DNA of 64,000 bases, from NCBI GenBank assembly GCA_015680685.1, contig MNCI01014516.1, forward strand, positions 186,001 through 250,000, given 5' to 3'. The DNA is from Gnetum montanum. Its lineage: Eukaryota > Streptophyta > Gnetopsida > Gnetales > Gnetaceae. The notes under the pieces are model-generated. The model was not told the origin of the DNA and searched no databases. It worked only from the letters and a program-made list of their open reading frames with translations. This document shows, one piece after another, positions 43,758 through 56,486 of this stretch. Numbering within the stretch: the first letter of the stretch is position 1; the number at the start of each line of letters is the position of its first letter. The translations under genes were made by a program, and so were the position numbers.

Positions 43758-45029
43758 ATGGAGGGGACATATTATAAAAATCCACACATATTCATTGGAT
43801 TCAACTTTACCTACAAGAAATATAAAATGCAAGGATTCTTTGAATCCATGGAGTTTGAAGTTTGGGAGTCAATCCTTGAAGGCTACACTCTACTTGTTGA
43901 CAGCTCCACTGGCATCATCAAGCCTTGGAACAAATGGACTCAAGACAAGAAAGATAAGTTTATGTTTTATTCAAAAGAAAATAATTGTTTATATTTCTCT
44001 TTGAATAAATCTCAATTTAATATAGAGTAGCAGGATGTAAAACGACCAAAGAAATTTAACAAACTTTAGAAGCTACTTATGAAGGAACCTCTATTGTCAA
44101 ACAATCTAAATTGTTAGTTTTGCAAAGTGAATATGATAAACTCAAAATCAGAGAAGGTGAGAAAATAAAAGATTGCTTCTCTAGAGTGAATAATATTATT
44201 GTAGCTATTAGAGATACATGTAAAATTTTTCCCAAGAGTAATGTCATCATCAAAAGTTTTAGAACTCTTCAACTAGAGTTCAAAGCAAAGGACACAACTA
44301 TGGATGAAATTAGATATTTATATAATCTAAAATTTGAATAACTTCAAAGTGCATAAAATGAATCTCATAAGTGAAGCATTCATCCAAGAAAGATGTATTT
44401 TTCTAAGGACTACCTTTAAGGAGAAGTAGCTCAATGAGCATGATGAGGGTAGTGAAGATGAGATTACCTTTCTCTCAAGAAAGCTCCAACAATTTCTAAC
44501 AAGAAGAAGCAAGGCATCGTTTCAATAAAGAACTAATCTATTTAAAGGTAAAGAAAAAGGTAGAAACTTTTTTAATTTTAACTTATATTTCTCTTCTATA
44601 GAATGTTGGGTTTGTGGAGGAAGAGGCCATATGGGCTTCGAATGTCCTAGTGATAGCATGGTATAGCCAAAGAATAAATCCAATGATGAGGACTCAAAAA
44701 AGACCAACTTTTATATAAGTTGGGATGATAGTAAGCATGCAATTCTTCTAAATATTCACATCTCATATGCATGTCACTTATAGATGAAAATTCTTCACAT
44801 ATGGCTAACCAAGGTGGTAAGTGTAACAAAAGGTATAGTGAACTTAAAGAAGAAATTTATCGTTAAATATTATTTGATTAGAAAGGTAAAGAAATTTGTA
44901 ATTTCTAAGGTAGATGTTATTCACACAAAATTAAATGGAGAGATATTAGACATAAAAGATGAGATTCAACAACTGACCTCTTTAAATAAGGATTGCAAAA
45001 AGGTTCAAGAAAAGAAGTCTCTTGAATAA
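43758..45029 (+). pseudogene. Gag pseudogene of copia element E4
   Basis: The first frame, 43758-44030, begins MEGTYYKNPHIFIGFNFTYK and has GFFESMEFEVWESILEGYT, the start of copia Gag. A frameshift near 44040-44060 leads to TLEATYEGTS and the UBN2-like core at 44111-44341 (LQSEYDKLKIREGEKIKDCF, IIKSFRTLQ, TTMDEIRYL). A perfect CCHC knuckle, ECWVCGGRGHMGFEC, lies at 44600-44645 (CX2CX4HX4C). A Lys-rich, probably coiled segment follows at 44784-45029. No protease, integrase or RT motif is found after it. Confidence 0.75.
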
Positions 45030-46917
45030 TAACCAAATAATTTTGAAAAATTCATACAAGAAAATAAAATCTCAAGAATAATTAGTTTTGATAACATTGT
45101 TCATGAGTAGAATACTTTATTTGTGTGTAAAAACTATGGTAGTACGCAAACCCTTAACTATTTCTCATGATGATCAAAATAAGAATTACACTTGATCATT
45201 TCAAAAATGATTTAGTAAGGAAATTGCGTAGGCACTAGTAGCTGAAAATGAAGAGAAGTGGAAAATTCAAAATGATGTAATAAGTGATCAAGGATTCTTT
45301 CATTAAAACTATGAACAAATAAAAACATCCCACACATGATCTAATGAAAGAGAACCTAAGGATGAGGAGGTACTTCATGATAGGGGCCCTCATCTCAAAC
45401 TCTATTAATCTTTTCTTCTCACCTACAAGCAAGGTAAGTTAAGGTAAGTTTTCATCTCTTTGCTTACTAGTTAATAAGTACATGATTTGAGAAGTCCAAA
45501 ATTGTTTATGTCATGTCTAGATCAGAAAATTGTTAAAATAATTATTTAGAGTGTCTCTTATATTCATTTTGAGCTTGATGAAATTTATGAAAATATGTAG
45601 TATAGCACTTGTATTAGTTTTCTTTAGGCTTTTATCTTCGTTGGTTTTTCATCTTCTTGCACAATCTGTACTTGTTGTGATGATTTGGTTCTAAGCCCAT
45701 GTCCTTTGGGATAGTTTAGCCATTGTTGTGATGAGTCATGATTTTTAAGTAGACACAACTTTGAATATTCTATCCATATTATGATTGGAGACCTTAGTCT
45801 CCACATTTGATCTTTATGTTGAATTACAGTTGTAGTGCTTTGGTGATTTACAATAGTTTGAAAATGATCTTAAAAGCCCAACAAGAACTACACATGTTTA
45901 GGAGGATCATGTTCCTCATTATCTTTCTTGGAGGTTATTAATGTAGGGGGTGTTTTTGGAGACTTTTTCCAAAAAGCACTCACACAGCAATATATCATAA
46001 TGAGCAAGGATTCATGCCATGCAAGAGTATGGTATAGTATTCAAGGTAAAAGAAGAATTAAATCTTGGTTAAGATATCTTATAGAAATTTTACCTTTTGA
46101 TATCTTTTGGTTACTATTTGAACATCATGTTAAGATTCTATTTCACTATTATTGGGCATTTAGTTATCTTGATTTTGGAATTTATCCTTCTTCATAAATA
46201 TTTATTTTACACTTATAGGTATATCATTTCCTTATTGTCATATAATTACCTTCATCATGCTTTCATAAGAGTTGAGTACTAATAGAATCATTATGACATA
46301 TTTGCTTACCTTATGAGTTTATTGATTTAAAAACATAGGTTATTTGATCCTCAAAATTTTGGTTTTGATAAGGGATAGCTGCTATGTCATTTAACATTTT
46401 TAGCCCTTTGAAGATTATGCTAAGAGATGTGTATAGAATATTGAGATATAAGTTTTATTGAGATATTTGATTCAAATTGATAGGTTACTTGATTCTATAT
46501 GCTAAATCTTTGGTCTTTTTCATTCAAGTTTATTCTTTTTAAGTTTCTGTCTTTTCACCTGACTTTTCTACTTTGGTATTTTAGCATGCTATGAATATAT
46601 CTTCCCTTGAGTAGTTAAGCCTCTCTTGTTTATTTGGACTTCATTGATGCAATAAGTACTCATATTTCTATTATTAAAGGTTTATAAAATTTCCTTATGA
46701 TATACTTGGAGATAGATATTGTGCTTAATGCATATCTTTTATGACTATTGTATGGCTATGATTAAGTACTATTGGCATTTCTTAAATATACTTATGTGCT
46801 TTATCCCTTTTATTGCTGTTCAAAAGGGTGGAGAGTATAGTTATGGAAATATTTGGATATTTGTATGTCTACTATTCCATTTTCTTAAGCTTTGAACATC
46901 ACCAAAAATGGGGAGAT
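45030..46917 (+). other. Interior of E4 without recognisable pol
   Basis: Stop-rich on all frames. The 89-codon frame 45928-46197 and the overlapping 61-codon frame 46097-46282 are hydrophobic and rich in Tyr/Phe/Ile, which AT-rich sequence can give by chance. I see no GKGK, integrase or YVDD motif. The pol region has been deleted or the element never had one. Confidence 0.4.
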
Positions 46918-47281
46918 TATTGACTTTTTTCTATGTCAAAACATTAGGTAAAATGATGTACAAGGATGCTTATATGTTTATATGGTTAATTGTGTTTATA
47001 GGGCAAGAGTGTGGACAAGGAATTTATAGACCTCATGTACATACAAGCAATGTTGAAATCATCAAGATCTTGGAGTGAGACAAGGAAAACATGAGGAAGT
47101 TTGAGAACTTTGACAAGAAATGAAGAATTCAAAGTGCAAAGGAAAGTGAAGAAAGACATCTCCAAGAAATAGAAGACATCTTGGTAGAATTGAAGGAAAC
47201 ATAGGAGAAAATGTCTCTACAAAATAGTAGATGTCTTTCTAAAGAGAAAGATGTCTTTCATCAAAAGAAAATGTCTTTCCA
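46918..47281 (+). repeat. Truncated 3' LTR of E4
   Basis: Matches the first part of the 5' LTR up to the AAATGTCTTTCC segment, then stops. About 770 bp are missing. Confidence 0.65.
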
Positions 47282-47965
47282 TGACAACATAAGGATTGAG
47301 TGATGTGCTACACATGGAAATGCAAAGAAGGCCAAGATTTCATGCAAAGAAGTAGATGGTGCTACTAGTATGAAGATAAAGAGGCCACATGTTAAAGATA
47401 AGGTTCTTGACAAGAAAGCATCTAATAACATGACCATTAAACTCAACATGATAAATCAAGATGTTGATGATATGCAAGCATTTTTTTATATTATTAGTTT
47501 TTAGTTTTTAAATTTTTTATAATTTAAATTATACTTTTGTTGTTAAATGTTTGCTAATTTATTTTATATTTTATTACTTTTTGTTTGTTGTAGGGAAGAA
47601 GTAGAAGTTGGCTACTAAGGTACTATTAAGGAGAAGCAACAGTGCAGAGAAGAGGAGGAGAGGACATCCATGAAGGCTTTTGATATGTTAAATTTCATCT
47701 TAGGTGATTTACCTTAAGAAGGAAACCCTCCAATAGACCTATCTCATGATCTGCCTAGGGTGTATTGAGTTGTAATTGAAGTTTTGATTTTTGTTCATCC
47801 TTACATTTTTCATTTTTGTTTGATTTTTATTTTATTGTTCAGCTTGTTGTAATTAATGTCTAACTATTATGGCCATCATAGAATGTGAACCTCCTTTAGA
47901 AGCATCTACATCCACATTTAGTAATAAACCTTAGGTGGAGGCCCTAGACAAACTGGAATTCATAA
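47282..47965 (+). pseudogene. Exon-like sequence downstream of E4
   Basis: A frame from about 47316 reads NAKKAKISCKEVDGATSMKI, then VKDKVLDKKASNNMTIKL and NQDVDDMQAFFY. A T-rich intron-like tract follows at 47490-47594, ending TTTGTTGTAG, and then a short frame ending LLRRSNSAEKRRRGHP and a stop at about 47672. It may be the continuation of the gene-like frames at 41461-42570 that E4 split. The link is inferred from position and exon-like structure only. Confidence 0.35.
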
Positions 47966-47969
47966 AGGA

Positions 47970-49081
47970 TGAAACACAACAACGAAAATTCATATTATGC
48001 ATAAAAAGCCTAATAGCTAAGAGTTCACATTGTAATTTGGTGGGAACTTAAAGGTAGAAATAATTACCTATTTTCCCATAAAACATCCTACACCATGGTC
48101 TTATTCTTTCAAAATTTATGATATTTCTTCATGTGTAAAGATGGAATTTACAACTCACAATGCTGGATTTCCATTTAAGCCAACTTGTGAATTCTAAAAT
48201 GTAAATATGTTGCCAAAACTTTGTAGAAACACCCAAAATAATTAGTGGCATATACATTGGTGTTTGAGCCATGAAAATAGCCAAAATGTGCCATCAAATT
48301 TGACAAGAAAATTTAAAAACGTTTGCAGTTAATATGCTACATTTTTTAGGTGCTGAAAGTGCCAAATACATTGGTATTTCATGCCAAGAAATCCAAAACG
48401 TTTGTATACCATATGTTGCAAATTTTGGCCATCAAAAGCTTCTAAAGTGTTGTAGAATTTGTCACAAATCATGGTAGAATTAACCAATAAGAAATCACGA
48501 CATTCATAGTGTATTTAAGCTAAAGTTTTCATCTTTTGAATGAAGCTTGGACCATTTGCATTCAAGTTGAAAAGAAACTTCCAAAGAAATGTATAAATCC
48601 AAGAGTCCACACCCATTTCCACCTCACCATAGATCACTGTAATAGAGAGAACCAATGATAGACAAAGTTTGAGAGTAGATCATTTAGGATATTCAAGTGT
48701 AAATCAGGTTGTAGAGCACATCCTACTATCTGCATCAACTTCCAAGGATATTCTTTAAGCTCTTAAGCTTTTAAGACTCACACCTTGTATTCTCTAAACT
48801 TTGATTCCCATGAATTTTGTATCATATAAAATACATAGTTTGTAGTTTCCTATATTTACCACATTTTCTTTTACATTTCTCTATTCTTGAATCTAGCTTT
48901 TGAATTATCATTACATACATTTTAATTTTTATTTTACATCACAGCAACAAACTTCAAAGTTCTCAAGTGATCAACAAGACTATTTGAGGTGCTTAGGATT
49001 CTTTCCTAAGGCTCTTTAGATCCAATGTAAAACTGTTCCATGCTAAAATTTTTAATTCTCTAGCACTAAATTTTTTAGTCA
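47970..49081 (+). repeat. 5' LTR-A of E5
   Basis: Starts TGAAACACAACAACG and ends TTAGTCA. Aligns along its length with 54699-55799 and with the reverse of 1402-2490. A TATTTAAG box (about 48510) may be the promoter. Confidence 0.75.
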
Positions 49082-49091
49082 TTATAGTTTC

Positions 49092-49110
49092 TAGTGCTAG
49101 AAGGAGAACC
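49092..49110 (+). promoter_or_regulatory. Decayed primer-binding site of E5
   Basis: TAGTGCTAGAAGGAGAACC, matching the TGGCACTAGAAGGAGGG motif with few changes, 10 bases after the LTR end. Confidence 0.6.
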
Positions 49111-50037
49111 TCCACCTAAATTCTTTGTCAAATCTTACTTGAAAGTCCATTGCTTGTTTCTACCATTACTTATTAATGTATATAAAATATCAAAATTTAC
49201 TTTGGGTTTTCCTAAGACTCCAATGTGTTTAGCATAAATCACTTTTTAGCCTAAAACAAAGTTTTTCCATTACTTTTTGCACAATGCAATTGTAGTGTTT
49301 CCATTATTTCCATTCTTCCGTGCAAATCTATAATTTTAAAAAAAATAATTTTTATCATTACAGTGCATAACACTATCCTAGCTCCCTACTTTGGATAGTT
49401 TAAAAATTAATTTTTGTAGTTTCAATGTTCAGCATAGCCCTTGTTTTCTACACATTTTATTCAAGTTTTTAACTTAGAAGTTGTAATGCATATTGCTTTG
49501 CCTATTTCTGTAGTTGCAAACTACAAACTTTTTCTTGGTTTTTTCATATACATTGAAACCTATTAGTATTTTTCATAGCATTGGTTTAATACATTGGAAA
49601 AATTTTGAAAATTTTTTAATTTTTCATTGCAGTTGTAGTTAATACATTGGAGTTTCATAACTTAACTCTTAATACATTAGAGTTTCACAAGCTGAAACTC
49701 TTAACAAGTTAGCTTATTAAGCTAGCTTATTACATTTTACACACTAGCATATTAAGCTATCTTATTACGGTTTACATGTTAGCTTATTAAGCAAGATTAT
49801 TACATTTTACAAGTTAGGTTATTAAGCTATCTTATTTCATTTTACAAGTTAGCTTATTAAGTTGGCCTTATTACTTTTATAATCTAGCTATATATTAACC
49901 TTATACCTTTTATGCCTTTTCACCATTCCACCATTTTACCACATAACATTGCACATATGGTCTTATACTAGCAGGTTGTTCCCATCTATGATCCTAAGGA
50001 TCCAACTATTATAGAGCAAAGATAGTCTCTTAGGTGG
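49111..50037 (+). other. Leader of E5 with short reiterations
   Basis: Untranslated leader. At 49680-49880 a TTAGCTTATTAAGCTAGCTT-type word is repeated about seven times with TTACATTTTACA between (period about 43 bp). The words are partly palindromic (AAGCTAGCTT). Confidence 0.6.
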
Positions 50038-51935
50038 ATGGAACTAGAACCATTTTACATGAACGTTAATGAAGAATATTTTAACTTCATTTATGCTAAG
50101 ATTCAAGATAGATTGCTTATCCCTCATAGAGAGTAAAAATTAAAATATCAATTTGAGGTAATCCACAAAAATGAAAATGAGTATATTTCCTCTCCTTATG
50201 ACCAAATGAGACTAACTGAGTTTCATACCTATATGTTGGTGTAATCAGTAGACCAGGATGAGGTAAGTGAGAAAGTTAATTTGGACAAAAGCCAATGAGA
50301 CTAGGAAGCATTTGAGTCTAAATATGAACTAGATACATTCCTAGGGACCTTATGCAATGATCAATTCTAGAAGTAACCATCCCTAAATCTACACCTCCTA
50401 TGTCCTCTAGGAATTAGATTTCTCAATCTACTCCCTTATTTTCTACCATGTTCATGTTAGCATCTATTGTTGTAGTGCATCAATCTTAGCTAGTGTTCAA
50501 TTCCACATATTTGTTTACAACCATGCCTTTTGTCACTCAACCTTGTTAATTATGATCATCACCCATGGTATCTACCACATCTGATTCTTTCATCATACCT
50601 ATAAGTCCCTCTTCAAGATCCCAAGCTTCACAAGCTTCTCACACCCCCTTCTCCTTGTTCAACCCACTAATAATTGTGGTCATACATCCACTTCAATCCA
50701 TTCTAATGTCAATCACATAGCCTCAAGGAATTCACCCTCCTTCAAAACCATTACTACAAACCCTGTAGCCTATAAGGATGCTCTATGGCTTGGAGTAAGT
50801 CTTCCAAATGATCCAAGCCATTATCAAAGTGCTATGAAATCTTAAAGGTAGCACCACACAAATAGTTAGGGCTATGGAAGGTGAACAAATGTGTATTTGA
50901 CAATGTTTAGTATAGGCATGCCTACAAGTAAGGTTATTTTAGGAATAGTAGAACTTATGGTATCCTAATGCATATCTAGTCAATTTCCATCTTGATTACC
51001 TCCTATTGTAAGCTTGGCCTCACACAAGGCTATAGATTTCCCCTATGTCCCTCTAGGGAAAGGCTTTGGATTGGTATCAAAACTTCCCTAGAGGTTTAAA
51101 CTCTTCTCTTGAAGACCTAAAAACCAATTTTTCAACCACTTTAGATAAAAATTAAAGGCAAATAACTTATTGGATCACCTTATGAAGGTAAAGTAACAAT
51201 GAGTTGAACTAGTCTAAAGGTTCATTCAAATATGGAATTCAATGCTCAATGAGATTCCAAAGCCTATCTATGAAACTTACCTTTCAGCTATCTTCAAGAA
51301 AGAGACAAATGACTTTATGAAATCAAAGCTCTACTACTTAGAGCATTGATCACTAAGCCAAGCCTTTTTGTAAACCAAAAACATTGAATAAGTAGATGAG
51401 GCCAGTAATGATTTGTCCTATGTGGCCTATAAAAATTAACATGTGAAAAGAGATAGAAATAAAACTAAGAAAGAACTATGGTGATAGAATCCAAGGATTT
51501 GAGAAAAAATACGGAGATCACTACCATATAACACATCTTCTGACTCATCTCAATTGTCTACCTTCGACATCCCAAATCAACCAAGATCAAACTTTAGATA
51601 GAAGGATAGGACTAAGTATACTAGGTTGCCTATGAAGATCTATGAGCTTTTAGAATAGTTTCTTAAAGACAATCGTATACATAAGCAACTATCTAAGAAA
51701 GCTCATAAGAGGTATGATCATATTTGTGAAATACCTAGGGATCCACTAATAGCAACCAAAGATGATTTAAAACTATCAAAATACTTCATACTGAATAGGT
51801 TTTATCATTATCATCAAATAGTTCATTATGATACCGATTTCTACCTAGTCTTGAAAGATGATCTCCAAAATATGAATAATTGTAAAGAGCTAGTGTTGAA
51901 TCAGCTCAACTCTACAAATACCAAAAAATAAACTC
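50038..51935 (+). pseudogene. Gag pseudogene of E5
   Basis: N-terminal block MELEPFYMNVNEEYFNFIYA (50038) aligns with the open frame of E6 at 56487. The core at 51058-51480 contains ALDWYQNFPRGLNSSLEDLK, LLDHLMKVKQ, KETNDFMKSKLYYLEH and SLSQAF, closely parallel to the E3 core (VNDFIESKLYYL). A knuckle region at 51790-51850 reads FYHYHQIVHYDTDFYLVL, its Cys residues lost. Stops and frame changes throughout. Confidence 0.65.
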
Positions 51936-53260
51936 TTACACCATAGCTGTGCTCATATAAAACAAATGATCTAATCCTCCTAGGAAACTATTTGTCATTA
52001 TAATGCCACAAACTAGCAGTTATCCTTAGAACATAAAGCCTAAAACCCCCTTCATCAACAAGGTATTACCATCTATAACTACTAAAAACCTTTCATTATA
52101 CATGTCCCACATTTAGCGGCATCAACATAATAAAGCAATGAAAACATTATTAATCCTTCTAAGGCTAGGAAAACATTTATTAGTCAAGTCCTTGTACCTT
52201 TAGCAAGCAAACCCATAACAACCTGTCACCAAAGCTTACCTATAGTGGCAAATAACTCAATGGTTAAAAAGGAATCATCATTACAAGGCCAATGAAAACA
52301 ATATATCTCCAAACCAACAACAAATCCTAGTGAAGCTAGCCAACAAAAATAGGCTTGAGAAAAAGTTGATCAACTAAGATCTACAAAAAAAGCTACACCC
52401 ATGGACAAGGAGCACCCATGGATAATGAGCCCAAGAAACATACTTTGAAACATGAGATAAAAACTCTAGGAATAATGGAGGAAATGAAAACCACCAAGGC
52501 ACCACATCTCAAGGAAAATAATTTTCTAGCAACAATGAAAAAAGTCAAATAGTTTCTAAAACAAAAGAATACATCCTTGAACCTATACAACTTACTCATG
52601 ACTTCTCTTGCTCATAGAGGCATGCTAGATCAAGTATTTACTTCTATTCCAATGAGCAAAGACATGCCTACCAATAAACATCCACTCTATCATTGAGCAA
52701 GCTTCACTTAGGAAAAATAGGAATCAAACCATGCTCAACTCTTTTGATAATGAGGTAATGATTAACTCACAAAATGGAAAAGTGCTATATTCTCTTCTTC
52801 TCATTACCATATGTATTAGCAAGTATAAGGTTCATCATATTCATGTAGATGACATAGTAATAAGTAATGTGGTACCATTTACTATTGTTGAGAAACTAGG
52901 CCTAATTGAGAATATCCAAGAAATCTCTATCTCAGCACTTAAGTCATTCAACAGGTCATGAGTAGTGATATAAGGTTCTATCACCTTGGACTTTGTGGCT
53001 AGAATACAATTCCCTGCATCTGCTAATTTTCTAATGGTTGAAGAAACACCTAATTTCTACTTGATCCTAAGAAGATCATCATCAACTAAGCTTTAGGCAA
53101 TCTCATATCCTATACATCAAGAGATTCACCTACCATATGATGGTGGTGAAATCATAATTTGAGGGACAACACATTTTCACCATTTGTCAACAATATCAAC
53201 ATTGAATGAGGTTTAGAGATGAAGTTTCAAGAGGAAACTCCCAACACACAAGCTAGGGCC
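51936..53260 (+). pseudogene. Linker and protease pseudogene of E5
   Basis: Decayed PFxIxVP-type repeats (KLFVIIMPQ, TPFINKVLP) lie at 51985-52070. A Lys-rich segment at 52430-52610 parallels the frame 59793-60020 of E6. The open frame 52731-52961 carries VHHIHVDDIVISNVVPF (the active-site Gly now Ile), EKLGLIENIQEISISALKSF, then LDFVARIQFPASANFLMVEE and YPIHQEIHLPYDGG. This is the aspartic protease seen in E3 and E6. The sequence does not continue into RT. Confidence 0.7.
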
Positions 53261-54698
53261 ATCAACAAAAATAATAAGAACAACAATGATATTACGATTA
53301 CTAACTCTATAGCCTTACAAGACTAACAAGAACATATTCTACTTACCATATCGAGCATGAAGAATAATGAGCGTAGAAGTATACAAGAGAGGTTTCTTGA
53401 TATATCAAGGATCAAGTAACAAATTCACCTTCAACATCTTATTCCTTCTTTTATTAAGTATTTTATGTTTATTTTTGTGGCCTTATACCATGTTTTAATG
53501 TTTGTTTTATTCTTGTATTTTCTTTTAAGAATATTCCATACTTTCTAGACAAGTGTGGTTAATGCCTGCTAAGGCCTAAAATTGGCAAGACAAGAGCTTG
53601 CTAAGGCCTAAAACTAGCAATACAATGGCCTACTAGGGAATAAAATTGATGAATCCATGGCCTACTAGGGCCTAAAACTAGCAAATATGTGGCCTCTATT
53701 CCTTGAAATTTGCTAGTTTAACAATTATGTTTCATTTCATATTTTTCCTTTTATTATATCATATTTCAAAATTTTACTTTGTATCCTTTCTATATAAAAA
53801 TATAAAAACATAAAAAACCAAAACAAAAATCATGGTTACACTATGTGATAATGATAAATGTCTAATAGCCATAGCTACACTCGATAATAGATTACAAAAA
53901 TAATGATACAAGATGTTTGTTGTTGTAATAGCCAAATAAAAACTAGCTACAATAATATCATGATATAACAAAAGGCAATGAGTCTATCAATAGTCAAAAC
54001 TAAGCCATAAGGAGGAGAATGGGAATCATCATCATCAAAATTATTGTGAACATTATCATCAAATTCATCACTCTTAACATCTAAGGCTTATATGCAAGTA
54101 AAACATTAAAAGTGTTACAACACAAAACACATCAAAACCAAAACATATACAACCAAAAACCAAAGCTAACTAATGTAGATAATGGAGGCTAGGAAAAACC
54201 TTTTAAAAGATTATAAAAATAAATTTTTAGTCGCAAATATAGAGAACATGTTTCCAACAACTAAAATCCAACATCAATGCTACAATCCAACTGTAGAAAA
54301 AACCACAATTATGTTAGTTTTCAACCTAAATTTTCATGGAAAACTTGATTTGTAGTGAATCGACTACAATAAATACTTCAAGAAAATTCATAAAAAGTTT
54401 CAAAATTTCCATAGAACCCTTCTACACTATTTTCACATTCTCTAAAGACTTAAAATATTAATCCCAAGTNAAAGAATGGTGAAATTTTGGTACTTACTAG
54501 ATCTTGATGAAGATCCTTCTCTCACAACAAAATTCGAAAGCCTTGAAACAATGTGAATAGCCTTATCTACTTCATCCAAAATCATATTTCTACTACTCAA
54601 TTCAATATTCCTTATCATCGAAGTCAAAAGCCTCAAATCTTTGCCTTGATTTTTGTTGTAGAAAATCCTGAAACTCCTTGCCCTACTACACCAACACT
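53261..54698 (+). other. Non-coding 3' part of E5
   Basis: At 53570-53700 four units of about 35-40 bp contain GGCCTACTAGGGCCTAAAAC TAGCAA-type sequence, the counterpart of the E3 and E6 3' repeats. The rest is AT-rich. Frames 53774-53971 (-), 54442-54711 (-) and 54553-54768 (+) are unassigned; the last two overlap each other and the LTR start. Confidence 0.55.
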
Positions 54699-55799
54699 TG
54701 AAACATCCCAAAGAAAATTCATGTTATGGTTCATAGCCAAAATTCTTTGTAATTGGATAGAAAAATAAAGGCAAATACAATTGTCTTATTTTCCCCAAAA
54801 TCTTGCATTATGGCCCTATATTACTGGAATTTAAGTAGTTTTTAATATAAAATATGAGATGTGTAGCCCATACATTGTAAATCTCATACATCCTAGCGTG
54901 TGAAAGCTACAAAATCCATGTATGCTAGCTTGAGGAGGTTAACAGTGCTTCAAAAGCTCTAATATTTGATATTTTAGCCGTGTACATTGAACATTGTAGT
55001 TCTATACAATGGATAGCCCACAAAGATACCGTACAAGATTTGGATTTTAATTTCATACATTGGGCATGGAAATTTTGTATGCTAGACAATGTGTAGAGGT
55101 AGCATGCAGATAGCCAAAAATTAGATAAAACTATCTGTACACTACATCGAGGTGTTATAGGTGTAACTAGAATGTGCTAGAATCTGAAATCTATTAGCAA
55201 TCATGATAAAATTAACCAACAACAAAATAGGGACCCAAGACCTATTTCATTGTAAGGATGTTTGGGAAATTTTCATCTAAATAAAACTTCAGACTTTTTG
55301 AGTAGTGTAGATACCTAAGAGTCAGTAACCATTTTCTTCCCCAGCATAGATCATAGTAGCAAAAAAACCAATGGTGAACAGAATTTAAAGGGTAGCTTGT
55401 ACAAGATCCTTGAAGATATATCCAACTATAGAACACATCCTACCAGTTGTATCAAGTTCCAAGAATTTTCCCTTGAGCTCTTGGGCATTAAAATTTCAAA
55501 ACTGATATTCTTTAAACTTTGGTTTCATGAACCTTTTATCATTTTAATAAAAGTTTGTAGTTTCATTTATTTATCACATTTTTCTTTACATTTTTCTGCA
55601 CTTAGATCTAGTGTGTCAACTACCTTTTCATACACTTCAAATTTTTTATTGCATATATTGGTAATAGATTTATCAGTCCCTGGGTGATCAACAAGACCAT
55701 TGAGGGTGCTTTAGATCCTTTTGTAAGGCCCATATATCTAAAGCTAAAACTATTCTGTGTTGAGATTTCTCATATCTCTAGCACCAAATTTCTCAAACA
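54699..55799 (+). repeat. Shared LTR-A: 3' LTR of E5 and 5' LTR of E6
   Basis: TGAAACATCCC to CTCAAACA. Upstream is the interior of E5; downstream is a primer-site motif (55811) and the interior of E6. The frames at 55242-55436 (-) and 55397-55687 (+) lie inside it and are not genes. Confidence 0.75.
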
Positions 55800-55810
55800 C
55801 TCTAGTTTTT

Positions 55811-55829
55811 TACCACTAGAAGAAGGGCC
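55811..55829 (+). promoter_or_regulatory. Primer-binding site of E6
   Basis: TACCACTAGAAGAAGGGCC, the family motif with TGG changed to TAC. Confidence 0.6.
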
Positions 55830-56486
55830 TCCACCTAATTTCTTCATTAACACCCATTCGTAGATTTTTTTACCTATTTTTTCCTTTGTATGCTAGAGTG
55901 TGTGATGAAAGAAAATTTTTTTGGGTTTTCCCAAAACCTAAGCATGTAGAAAACAAAATTGTTTTAGAGCAAAAAGGAAATTCCCATCATTGTTCTTGCA
56001 GTGTAGCTTCTAGTGTTATTCTTATTTCATATGTCATAACTTTAAAAGTTCTTTATAGTTACAATTTCTATTGCCTTCGGTACTTAAAAACCTACAAATT
56101 TTCTTAACTTATTTTCACTACAACCCATTTGCAGTAGAAATTTTTGTAGAAAAGAAATTTTCTATTTTTTCCATTACAATTTTAGTTTCATATACTACAA
56201 CTTCCTTATGCTATGAAGTTTCCACAAGCTACTTCTATAAGCTATGAAGTTTCATATGGTATGAAACTTACAACCTACTTAAAACATTAAAAAACCAAAT
56301 GATCAAAAAATTACTTAAAGTAAATTGACAAAAATCCTATGCCACAATTGATCAGTCATTGGGTCTAACACTTTTATGGTTCATTGTCATTTCACCATTT
56401 TACCATATGACCTCCAACCAAAAAGCCATCTACATCTACCATCTTAGGGATCCAACTGTAGCTAACCATGATAATTCCTTAGGCGA

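Larger units (their letters stand above)
42571..47281 (+). mobile_element. Element E4: Ty1/copia remnant
   Basis: 5' LTR 42571-43702, decayed initiator-Met primer site, gag with UBN2-type core and zinc knuckle, then about 2 kb without recognisable pol, then a 3' LTR truncated at about 47281. PPT-like AAAATGGGGAGA (46905-46916) precedes the 3' LTR. The post-knuckle Lys-rich region and the C-rich LTR end (CCCACCCCCCTTCTAAG) resemble the Sirevirus-like branch of copia, but with no RT this is tentative. Confidence 0.7.
47970..55799 (+). mobile_element. Element E5: Gag-protease LTR element of family A
   Basis: LTR-A 47970-49081 and LTR-A 54699-55799 flank an interior with a decayed primer site, gag and protease and no pol, the architecture of E3. 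The second LTR is also the 5' LTR of E6, so E5 and E6 form a head-to-tail pair with three LTR positions, of which the last is missing. Heavily mutated. Confidence 0.75.

Noticed and set aside
45928-46282. Envelope-like membrane protein in the copia element
   Set aside because: Two overlapping short frames rich in Phe, Tyr and Ile; no signal peptide or conserved motif, so composition alone explains them.
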